Positions 55,920-64,000 of a stretch of 64,000 nucleotides of DNA are shown here, in pieces. Origin of the DNA: Eublepharis macularius (lineage: Eukaryota; Chordata; Lepidosauria; Squamata; Eublepharidae); contig NC_072796.1 of NCBI RefSeq assembly GCF_028583425.1, forward strand, positions 125,523,464 through 125,587,463, in the 5' to 3' direction. Positions within the stretch are counted from its first letter, which is position 1. Every line of letters begins with the position of its first letter. The notes under the pieces are model-generated. The model was not told where the DNA came from. It made no database searches and worked only from the letters and a program-made list of their open reading frames with translations. Both the position numbers and the translations under genes were made by a program.

Positions 55920-56155
55920 CGCTGCCGGCCAAAAATGGGAAGTGGGAAAAGAAAAAAAAATGCAACAACGAAAGAGTAGATTGCAATCCCTCTTTCTCCA
56001 AAAAAGGCAGCCCAAGAAGAGCTTGCTTTGCCCTAGAATCGACAGCTGTGTACTAATAATAATTATTAATAATAATTATTATTAATGATGATAATTAATA
56101 AATATGTGCCGCTCCTAATTGCTCCCACCCTCTGCTTCCTCCTACCGCGTTCTCT
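55920..56155 (-). other. FBXO32: FBXO32 5'UTR (approximate) with TAA/ATT-rich tract
   Basis: If transcription starts about 30 bases after the TATA-like CATAAATA at 56178-56185, the 5'UTR is about 230 bases. It then includes a striking AT-only tract at 56052-56105 built from AAT/ATT trinucleotides inside otherwise GC-rich DNA. The start site is inferred. Confidence 0.45.
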
Positions 56156-56520
56156 ACCCTCGCCCGGGCTGCCGCCGTATTTATGGGCGCGCAGCTGGTG
56201 GCTCTTTGTTGCCGGAAGAGCCGCTGCGGCTCCGCCTCTGACTCAGGGAGGGGACACGTGGCTTTGTTTATGGCTGCTGCCGGAGGGGGGAGAGCGGCTG
56301 CTCCGGCCCATCTCGCCCTGCAATTGCACAATCCTGGGAAGTGGAAACTTTTGCCCTGGCACCGGGGTCCTGCTCAGCTGCCCGGCCTCGGAATATTTAT
56401 AGGGCCCCCAAGTCAAGTTGAAAACAAAACAAGACGAAGAGAGAGAAAAAGAGAGCGAGCGGCACAGATTACAATAGGATAGCGTGCGGAAATCGCAAGC
56501 AATTCGTAAACAATCCGTTG
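56156..56520 (-). promoter_or_regulatory. FBXO32: FBXO32 core promoter region
   Basis: GC-rich DNA upstream of exon 1. Visible motifs: CATAAATA on the gene strand (56178-56185), a second TATA-like CTATAAATAT (56393-56402), AP-1-type TGACTCA (56239-56245), E-box CACGTG (56255-56260), and two forkhead/FOXO-type sites, ATAAACAA on the gene strand (56264-56271) and GTAAACAA on the + strand (56506-56513). FBXO32 is a classical FOXO target in mammals, which makes the forkhead sites plausible. Which TATA-like box is used is unknown. Confidence 0.5.
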
Positions 56521-56593
56521 CAACTGGTCCTAATTGCAGTCGTGGGCGCACCCTGCCTGTTGGTTATGGATGGAGTGGAGTTTGAGGAGCTAC

Positions 56594-56945
56594 CCAACCA
56601 GATTTAGCTCACTGGGTGACCTTCAGACATAGCAAGAAGGTTTTTTGCTTATGCAATCATCAGAGGCTTGTCGGTTAGGAAATTCCTGAAGATTTCGCGG
56701 GTGGGGCCTGGGGAGGGCAGTGTTTGGGATGGCAAGGTAGAATGCCATAGAGTTCACTTTCCAAAACAGCTACTTTCTTTGGGGGGAACTGATCCCTGTC
56801 ACCTGGAGATCAGTTGTAATTCCGGGAGATCTCCAGCCACCACCTTGAGGCTGGCAACCTCTCCAACTAGATTTAGCTCACTGGGTGACCTTCAGACCTA
56901 GCATGAAGAATTTTGCTTATGCAATCATCAAGGTCTTGTTGGCAA
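56594..56945. repeat. About 80-bp direct repeats flanking a TAGGGTTG-type copy
   Basis: 56594-56675 and 56863-56940 share GATTTAGCTCACTGGGTGAC, CTTCAGAC.TAGCA and GCTTATGCAATCATCA with a few differences. The element (about 56670-56862, - orientation) lies between and lacks its outer left terminus. Confidence 0.8.
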
Positions 56946-58208
56946 CTTCAAAACTGAGCATAAGCTTTACTGGGCCACTTCTTCAGATGCTAGAGGTGGA
57001 TCCTTGCCATGCATTTTTTTAATGTAGGAGATAGGGGGGAAATCCAAACAGCAAGGGCACTACCTCCTACAAAATGTTTGTGTAGCAACACTCATTGGGT
57101 TGGATCTGACCAACTTTTCAACTAATAAAAATGAGAGGAGGGTGTCCCCTTTGTCTTACATTTAGGATGGGGGCTGCATTAAAGGGGGGATTTGGTGAGG
57201 TTGAGGGTTGCATAACTCTCAGCCAATTGCATCTGAAGAAGTGAGCCTTATTCCATGAATGTTTCTGCTGGAATAAAATGTTAGTCTTTAAGGTGCTATG
57301 AGATACTTGTTTATTTAGTTGCTAGCTGCTTTCACACACATTGGATAATGCACTTTCAATGCACTTTATCAAATGGGGGTTTCTGGATGCTTGACTTATT
57401 CCTGGCTGTCTTTTCAGCTGATCCACAGGCATCGGAATAATATGGGGCATGAGCCTTCTACGTGTCTGCCATCGCTCTGCATTTTTCCAGTTATGGAGTT
57501 GGTTTATTTTCTTCCAGATATGCTTTAAATAATCAGGATTTCCAAGCAAGGTTGTTGTCAGTCTATGGAAGACAGGATACGTTGAAGCTGACTCTAACCC
57601 CTTGCAGCAAGAAATCCAGGCTCTTGTGTAAATGGGTTTTATTTAGATATTCAGGCTTCGTCATACATATGTCCATAGGATACACAGAAGCAAAATAAAG
57701 GCGTCTGGCTGTACACAGGCTCCTTGTTAGGAATGACGCATTCAGTACATGATACATTATATCTATTCCTCTAAATGTCCCCCCACCCTCATAGTCCATC
57801 CAGCAGAACATAATCAGTAGTGGGACGGAAGGAGCTGTCCCAAGGCCACTGCGGCAAGCCATCCGAGATAAGGGCTCCTCCATACTGTAATCTGGAAAGC
57901 AACAAGGGAACAGGTGCACGAGGCTATTGCAACATATATCAAAGCTAGGCAACAAGATGGAGGGACTGTGGGCAACGGACCTGACATTTGTTGTTGTCAT
58001 TAATGGCAACATTGGTGGTGTCACAGCACCAACCCCATTTTATTTTTGTGCATGTTCTATACTGATATACTGCTAGAGGAGTGTGGGGAAAATGGAGATT
58101 CTCAGTATCATGGTTAAAGTGCATCTCCTATGTTCAGAGTTACTGCCCGTAACGTGAACTGTTTTGGTTGGTTAGTACAGTTCGTGTCCATGAGAGCTGC
58201 AGTGGCAT
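56946..58208. other. Intergenic DNA upstream of FBXO32
   Basis: It contains a fragment of the AGTCCAGTAGCACC-type repeat at 57225-57315 (ATCTGAAGAAGTGAGCC...CTTTAAGGTGCTA). An unrecognised 75-codon open frame on - (57322-57549) ends in GCATTATCCAATGTGTGTGA, which looks like a DNA-transposon terminus. Otherwise nothing is recognised. Confidence 0.5.
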
Positions 58209-58583
58209 CAGGGGCGGCGGGCCTATAGAGGCCAGGTAGGCGGTGGCCGCAGGCGCGGTGTGCCGGAGGGAGCGCTGGAGGAGGCTCGGCGGAGCGCGCG
58301 CCACAAAGCACCAGCCTCCTATCCCTCCCCCCCTGCGCCGCTGCTGCCGCCAGCACAAGCCCCTGGCCAGGCGCAGCCACCGAGGGCAGGCATCTGCGGC
58401 GGTGCACGCAACCGAGCGGGAGAGCTCGGAGGTCACCCGCCGCAGCAATCGGGCCGGCGGCGGCGCGTGCGCTCCCATGATAACATCACGCATGACGTCA
58501 TCACGCAGGCCGGTGCGCGCGCGCGCTCGTGCGCACGTGGGGGCGCCCGGCCGCGAGCGAGGTAAACCCTTGCTCCGCCCCTG
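58209..58583. mobile_element. GC-rich hAT-like nonautonomous element (375 bp), CpG-island mimic
   Basis: The ends are CAGGGGCGGCGGG and GCTCCGCCCCTG. The exact 8-bp target duplication AGTGGCAT is at 58201-58208 and 58584-58591. The interior is extremely GC- and CpG-rich (many GCGCGC and CGGCGG runs). Open frames of 97-117 codons across it on both strands are composition artefacts. Confidence 0.88.
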
Positions 58584-58591
58584 AGTGGCAT

Positions 58592-58800
58592 AGTGGTTAA
58601 GTGGCTGAGCTGCGAATTAGCATTCTGCTTGTTCAACTCCCACTACTGCCATGGGCTCTGCAGGTGGCATTGGGTAAGCCCTGGCTCCCCAGCAGTATAA
58701 TCATAACACTGACTTTGTTCACCACTCTGAGTGCGGCACTAATCTGTCCAGAAGGACACACTGGACAGCACACTATGATGATGATGATGGTAATGATAAT
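58592..58800 (+). mobile_element. tRNA-derived SINE split by the GC-rich hAT-like element
   Basis: The SINE head GAGAGCTGCAGTGGCAT (58192-58208) continues after the insertion as AGTGGTTAAGTGGCTGAGCT, then TTGTTCAACTCCCACTACTG (B box) and a GATGATGATGATGG tail. The insertion hit the A box. Confidence 0.8.
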
Positions 58801-59129
58801 GACGACAAGTGATTGGTTGAAGAACTGGCATGATGTCGATTCTTGCATCAGTTGTAGAGCTGATAAATGCACATGTGTAAGAATCGCCATTTGCCTCCAC
58901 AGAAAACAATAGAAAGTGATAGAAAACAAAAACAGTGCATGCATGAAAATTGCCATTTGGCAACACATAGAAAGTGAGATCAAATCTCAAATGAACCATA
59001 ATAGCCAGAATAACAAGCATAGAGTTTTTAAGAAGGGAGAGAAGGTTATAAACAGGCCTTCAGGAAAATTTCTGATCGATATGACACTGTTCTGTAGAAT
59101 GTGTTCAGTAATAAACTAGAACCCTTGAC

Positions 59130-59365
59130 AACTGAATAACAACAACATTCGATTTATATACTGACCTTCAGGACAACTTGACACCACTCAGAGAGGTTTA
59201 CAAAGTGTGTTATTATTATCCTCAGGGAAATCACCCTGTGAGGTGGGTGGGGTTGAGAGAGCTCCAAGAAGCTGTGACTGACCCAAGGTTACCCAGCTGG
59301 CTTCAAGCAGAGGAGTGGGGAATCAAACCCAGTTATCTAGATTAGAGTCCTGCCGCTCTTGTGGA
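59130..59365 (-). mobile_element. tRNA-derived SINE (same type as 37411-38015)
   Basis: On the - strand: GCGGCAGGACTCTAATCTAG, GGGTTTGATTCCCCACTCCT (B box), CCAGCTGGGTAACCTTGGGT and CCTGAAGGTCAGTATATAAA at the 3' end. Confidence 0.85.
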
Positions 59366-59423
59366 AACATGCCAGGAAGTGGGTGTGTGGGGTCATCCTT
59401 TTATAGCTATATATTGCTGTAAG

Positions 59424-59742
59424 CAGGGCTTTTTTTCTGGGAAAAGAGGTGGTGGAACTCAGTGGTAGAACTCAGGACCACACAATGACATCACTTTCGG
59501 TCAGCTGGAACAAGGGGGAAGTTTTTTAAAGTTTAAATCGCCCTCGGCGAAAATGGTCACATGGCTGGTGGCCCCACACCCTGATCTCCAGGCAGAGGGG
59601 AGTTTAGATTGCCCTCTGTGCCGCTGGAGCGGCACAGAGGGCGATCTACACTCCCCTCTTTCTGGCGATCAGGGGGTGGGGCCACCGGCCATGTGACCAT
59701 TTTCAAGAGCTGCTGGAACTCCGCTCGACCGCGTTCCAGCTA
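59424..59742 (-). mobile_element. Foldback hAT-like MITE (copy 7, long variant, right end decayed)
   Basis: The left terminus CAGGGCTTTTTTTCTGGG is intact and the interior has the extra GACATCACTTTCGGTCAGC segment of the long variant. The right end stops after GCGTTCCAGCT without the terminal GCCCTG, so the boundary is approximate and no target duplication is readable. Confidence 0.75.
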
Positions 59743-59845
59743 AGAATGGCATTTCTTTTTTTAAAAAAAGATCAAAAAATGAAACCACACATTTTCCAGA
59801 GCAGATAGGAAGGAGGAGAAGCAGAAGGTGTAGTTTTATGACGAG

Positions 59846-60068
59846 CAGGGTTTTTTTTCAGGGGGAATGCGGGGGAACGGAGTTCCGGAACCTCTTGAAA
59901 ATGATCACATGGCTGGTGGCCCCACCTTCTGATCTCCAGACAGAGGGGGAGTTTAGATTGCCCTCCGCGCCGCCAAGATCAGGGGGCGGGTCCACCAGCC
60001 ATGTGACCATTTTCTCTGAGGGCAACCCACTGAGTTCCACCACCTCTTTTCCCAGAAAAAAAACCCTG
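59846..60068 (+). mobile_element. Foldback hAT-like MITE (copy 8)
   Basis: Exact 8-bp target duplication ATGACGAG at 59838-59845 and 60069-60076. The termini carry a matched change (CAGGGT / ACCCTG). Confidence 0.9.
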
Positions 60069-60689
60069 ATGACGAGTAATCAAAAAGTGGGTAGGAAGTG
60101 AGTGGCAGTGGGAAGAACAAACAAAATTGAAGGAAACATTACACATGAGGAACAAAAGCAACTCAAAATCAGTTTCAAAAAAAGATCTGATAAAAGTGTC
60201 CCAGAAGAAAACCAGGTGAAAAGAGATGTGAAAACGAATTGATGTGAAGCGATGTAAAAACTAAAGAATATGTATAGAATCAGGGGACTAAACAAAGCAA
60301 TATGGGGCCGGGACTGATGAAAAACCCGTACAGACCCTACCTCAAGTGCAGGGCCTGCATTTCCCATCCAGTTGGCACAACATGACCACGGCTGCTGATT
60401 CCATGGCAGAGATCCCACACAACCAGTCCTTCTGTCATCAAAACCTCCTTCTTACTGTGCTGCTGCTGCTCACATATTGTGCATTACTACACAAACAGAC
60501 TGCCTTTCTATCCAGATATCCTAAGCACTTTACCATTTAAAATGTTAAAAGAAACAGCAAACAGTCAAAATGTCCTCAGGTCATTAGCTGTCTTCCCATT
60601 TATTTATCTAGAAAATGACTACTCCACCTCTCCAGGGAACCCGCTTGAAGCATCGTCCAAAGTAAAACATAATAAAGTAATAAAAGTTG

Positions 60690-61075
60690 TTAATGACCAG
60701 TATTAAAAACCGCCCCGAGCATAAAATCAGCATAAAAGATTTAGCAGCCTCTCATAAAATTCTCCTCTGGCTAGAAGCAGATTGTGAAAAATGGGTTGAA
60801 AAGATCAAACCCCCTAATTAAAAGCCTGGGTCAAAAGAAAGGTTTGGGCCTGTGACCTAAAGAAGTGTAAGATAGGCACCGGGCATGCATCAAGGGACAT
60901 TCCACAGAAAAGGTGCCACCACTGAAAAAGCCCTGTTTCTTGTTCTACCTGCATCACTGCCAAAGTCTGGGAGGGACAAACAGCTCGCCTCGTGAGAAAA
61001 TTTTAGCTGGTGGGCTGATAAATTGATTGTACAAACTCCCTGGCTTGAGTGTCTCTTTTGGACTCTCCTCAAGGC
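60690..61075 (-). mobile_element. L2/CR1-type LINE, 3' end of ORF2
   Basis: At 60890-61072 the - strand translation includes RTRNRAFSVVAPFLWNVP, the conserved C-terminal block of the family; further on is the decayed 3'UTR. Confidence 0.65.
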
Positions 61076-61209
61076 TCATAGGCCTTTCATTGGCCTTTCA
61101 TTAGCCCCCCAGAAGATGAGAGAGAAGCTGTTTTAGCACGTCTCATGAAGCTGGGAGAACACCCAGGGGGTCACCTCAGTTACTGTTCCTAGCTGATTCT
61201 TCTGGACCA

Positions 61210-61445
61210 TTAAATAATAATAACAACAACAATAACAACAGCTTGCTCATATACTACTCTTCTGGATAGATTAATGCCACACTCAGAGTGGTGAACAAGA
61301 TCAGTGTTATTATTATCCCCACAATATAGCTGGGGCTGAGAGGAGTGGCTTACCCAAGGCTACCTGCTGTGCTCATGGCAGTAGTGGGATTCGAACCAGC
61401 AGAGTGCTGATTTGCAATCCAGCCACTTAACCACTTTGCTACAGG
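61210..61445 (-). mobile_element. tRNA-derived SINE (variant of 58592-58800)
   Basis: On the - strand: AAGTGGTTAAGTGGCTGGAT (A box), CTGGTTCGAATCCCACTACT (B box), CACTCTGAGTGTGGCATTAA and a TTGTTGTTATTATTATTTAA tail. Confidence 0.85.
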
Positions 61446-61449
61446 TTAC

Positions 61450-62297
61450 TGTGTTCCTTTCTGGAACTGAGATACTTGAGTACAAAATATATGCAGCAGT
61501 TCATCAATGACAAACAGCACCATGTGCTTTTCAATGGCCAAATACCCCACAACGTACATGGAAGCAGTGACACGATCCTTTCCTGAAAGCTACATTCAAG
61601 CATGTTGTGGGGGAACCCAGCCAAGTAAATCCAGATGTGCCATTCTTAATTATGGTTGTTGCACACACAGGTTTTCATACCAAAGGGGTAAAGCATTAAT
61701 CACCCCTTAAATGTATATACAAATCAGTTAATGGAGTGTTCCAGGACAATGGTTTTCAAACGGCTGTGGGAAATCCTGCAGTTTTGGGGAAACTGAATAG
61801 GGGTTCCTCGACAACATCAGTAACAATAGCCAAGCAGCACAGGAAAGCACAATTGGCCCACTGCTATATATCTTCCTTTGCAATGTGCAAATGAAGGAAA
61901 GTATTCATGTGCATGCTTAATACATTTAGGGTGACATGGGTCTAACAGTCCTGATGTACCCTGAGTGTGCCCAGAATCTTTTGTGATGCATCAGGAGTTA
62001 TGAATTCCTTGGCAGATTCATCAATATGGGAAGAGGAGCTTCTCAATGTTATTTTACCCTAAAAGGCTTTTGTTATTTCTATTTCTTGGAGTGCACAAAT
62101 TAAATTTGTATTTTGCAATATGTTCCACAAGTTGATTTCCCCCCCTCATAAGATGATCAAACATTTGTTTAAAAGTAATAAATGTTTCAGACCAGCAAAT
62201 ATTTATATTGACTTCTATCAGTCAAAGGGTCTTGCTTTCATTTAACGGATCTATTCAGAATTAGTTTTGGCCTAAGCATGTTCACAGCATTGGATGC
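61450..62297. other. Intergenic stretch, nothing recognised
   Basis: No gene, RNA or clear repeat is visible on either strand. Confidence 0.5.
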
Positions 62298-62305
62298 AGA
62301 GCAGC

Positions 62306-62675
62306 TAGGGTTACCAGCCTCCAGGTAGTGGCTGGAGATCTCCCAGAATTACAACTGGTCTCCAGGCCACAGAGACCAGTTCACCTGGAGAAAATGGCTA
62401 CTTTTGGGGTGAACTCAATGGAATTATGTCATGCCCAGGTCCTTTCCCTCCCCAAACCTCACTTTCTCCAGAACCGTTACCACACTACTCACCTTCATCT
62501 GGAACAGGGCGCAACGTAGCGAAAAACTCACGCAAGAAGACGCTATCTTCCGTGTTTTTTCGCAACATTGTGCCCCGTTCCAGATGAAGGTGAGTAGTGT
62601 GGAAATGACCCAGGTTTCTCCAGGTTTCACCCCCCAGATCTCCAGGAGTTTCCCAACTTGGAACTGGCAACCCTA
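62306..62675 (+). mobile_element. TAGGGTTG-type hAT-like element carrying a nested foldback element
   Basis: Ends TAGGGTTACCAGCCTCC and GGAACTGGCAACCCTA. The target duplication is AGAGCAGC (62298-62305) / AGAGCAGT (62676-62683), 7 of 8. The interior is interrupted by a palindrome. Confidence 0.88.
62480..62602. mobile_element. Nested foldback MITE, about 123 bp
   Basis: The arms CCACACTACTCACCTTCATC and GATGAAGGTGAGTAGTGTGG are exact reverse complements, continuing through TGGAAC..GGGC. The core shares CACGCAAGAAGAC and CTTCCG with the foldback element at 26051-26241. Confidence 0.85.
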
Positions 62676-62935
62676 AGAGCAGTCCCGCCGCTCTCAGAAT
62701 GTTACATTTGTCTTCACTCAACCACTATGTCCTTTCTTTAGTTCTCAGACTCTTAAGCAGTGTGACTTCAAAACATATACACTACTTGGCTTGTAAATAG
62801 TCCTTGACACACATACGTATGCATATAGCAAAAGACTGGCAGCTGATTTTCCAATGGTAAAACAACTTTGGAAAGAAATCATTTTGACTGTAGAAGCTTC
62901 AGGAGTTTATGTGTATGCACTCAACCAGGGCTCAT

Positions 62936-63332
62936 CTCAAGGGGGAACGCAGTTCCAGCAGTTCCCCAAAGAGGTCATATCAGGTGGCCCCGCCCACCTG
63001 ACTCTTGGCCATTTTGGGCCCATTTCAGCCTGGATTGGGGCTGAAACAACCTGGATCAGGCCTCTGATGGGTAGTGGATCACTCTCCCACTCAGCAGCAG
63101 CCCAATCCTGACCATTTTGGGCCCCTTTTTGGCCATTTTCAGCCCCTTTTTGCCATTTTGGGCCCAATTTCGGCCCCGAATGGCCAGGATTGGGTCCAAA
63201 ACAGCCAGAATAGGTGATGTCAGGGGGTGTGGCACATGCAAATCAGTTACGCTAATGAACCACTTCCGGTGATGGCAAGAGGCATGGCATATGCTAATGA
63301 GTTATGCTAATGAATTATGCTAATGACCCCTG
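62936..63332 (+). mobile_element. hAT-like nonautonomous element, ~430-bp family (copy D)
   Basis: Exact 8-bp target duplication CACTCAAC at 62928-62935 and 63333-63340. It has lost about 25 bases just inside the right terminus. Confidence 0.9.
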
Positions 63333-63340
63333 CACTCAAC

Positions 63341-64000
63341 TCATTCCCTGACCATGATTTCGCCACTATTCTCAACCTTTCAAATGTGCTTTCGGCTTTT
63401 GTTACATGCCTGTGTGTGTAAGATGCGTGAATGTATCTGGCTGCAAATGCCAGAACAAAATGGTTGCCGTGGGAACCAAGCACAAAATGGCTACCGCAAG
63501 GGCTAGGCCCTAATGAAATGTTTGGAGGTTCCACAAATTATCAGGAGGTTCCAAGCCAAGTATCACCCTAAGACGGAGGCAGTAGTTTCAAAATGAGCAA
63601 ACTTATCAAAGGTACTCCTGTACTCTTCTGAAGAACCTGAAGTGAATGAAAGCCACTGGGGAAGAAAGAAATGACTGCCAAGAAATGTTTTGGTAATATG
63701 CCAGGGACTCCATGAGTATCACATTACAAACAAACAAAACAGAAGTCCAGTGGCACCTTAAAGAATATATATTAAACATTTATTCCAGCATGAGCTTTTG
63801 TGAGTCAGAGCTCATTTCCTATGATGACATGGAAAGAAGGAAAATTTCCCTCACTTTATCCAGACAATTACAGAAGGGGAAGGGAGGGGAAGAGTTGAGC
63901 AAAGGCAGGCCTGGGGTCATAAATCAGGTGTGACTGAAGGGTGGAACAACTTCATTTGTGATACATAATGGACGACAAGAAAGGCCAGAGTTTCTAGCCT
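63341..64000. other. Intergenic stretch with one dispersed-repeat fragment
   Basis: 63735-63835 is a reversed fragment of the AGTCCAGTAGCACC-type repeat (AGTCCAGTGGCACCTTAAAG, ATTTATTCCAGCATGAGCTT). Nothing else is recognised. Confidence 0.55.

Noticed and set aside
55167-56001. Open frames of 110-161 codons around FBXO32 exon 1 and its flanks
   Set aside because: They are in other frames or antisense to exon 1, or run through the TAGGGTTG-type element; GC-rich composition explains their length.
58114-58584. Several Arg/Ala/Pro-rich open frames in the CpG-rich block
   Set aside because: The block is a hAT-like element with an 8-bp target duplication; the frames reflect GC composition.
56600-64000. 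KLHL38, expected next to FBXO32 by synteny
   Set aside because: No BTB or Kelch coding sequence is found on either strand; it probably lies beyond the window.

Overview
The window is vertebrate nuclear DNA, most likely from a squamate reptile. Spliced exons of two conserved genes lie in a repeat landscape of BovB (RTE-class) LINE, SINEs whose 3' ends resemble the BovB tail, 5S-rRNA-derived SINEs, L2/CR1-type LINE fragments and many short hAT-like DNA elements. The species cannot be fixed from the sequence.

Two genes are recognisable and converge tail to tail. NTAQ1 (WDYHV1, N-terminal glutamine amidohydrolase) is on the + strand; only its last three coding exons are present (1588-1736, 3432-3556, 5977-6083), with an AATAAA at 6200-6205. 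FBXO32 (atrogin-1/MAFbx, an SCF ubiquitin-ligase F-box protein) is complete on the - strand: nine exons from 55919 down to 20194, every splice junction canonical and in phase, joining to 355 codons. Its 3'UTR of about 6.8 kb runs to an AATAAA at 13384-13389, and its promoter lies near 56.15-56.5 kb with TATA-like, E-box, AP-1 and forkhead motifs. The NTAQ1-FBXO32 neighbourhood matches human 8q24.13; the next gene there, KLHL38, is not in the window.

Layout: 1-6220 NTAQ1 3' half; 6220-13370 intergenic with hAT-like elements, SINEs and a 1.5-kb BovB insertion (11214-12750); 13370-20193 FBXO32 3'UTR; 20194-55919 FBXO32 exons and introns; 55920-56520 5'UTR and promoter; 56.5-64 kb upstream intergenic DNA.

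The most notable non-genic structures are: a 939-bp near-perfect palindrome (23029-23967); three hAT-like short-element families, many copies with readable 8-bp target duplications, two of them sharing both termini; a same-family nested insertion with both target duplications preserved; a GC-rich hAT-like element that mimics a CpG island and splits a SINE; a SINE with the inverted 5' part expected from twin priming; a 183-bp exact direct duplication flanking 728 bp of unknown DNA; an alternating dimeric tandem array inside a SINE; a foldback element carried in the FBXO32 3'UTR; and a dispersed repeat with a hammerhead-ribozyme-like core. No wholly new protein-coding system is visible.
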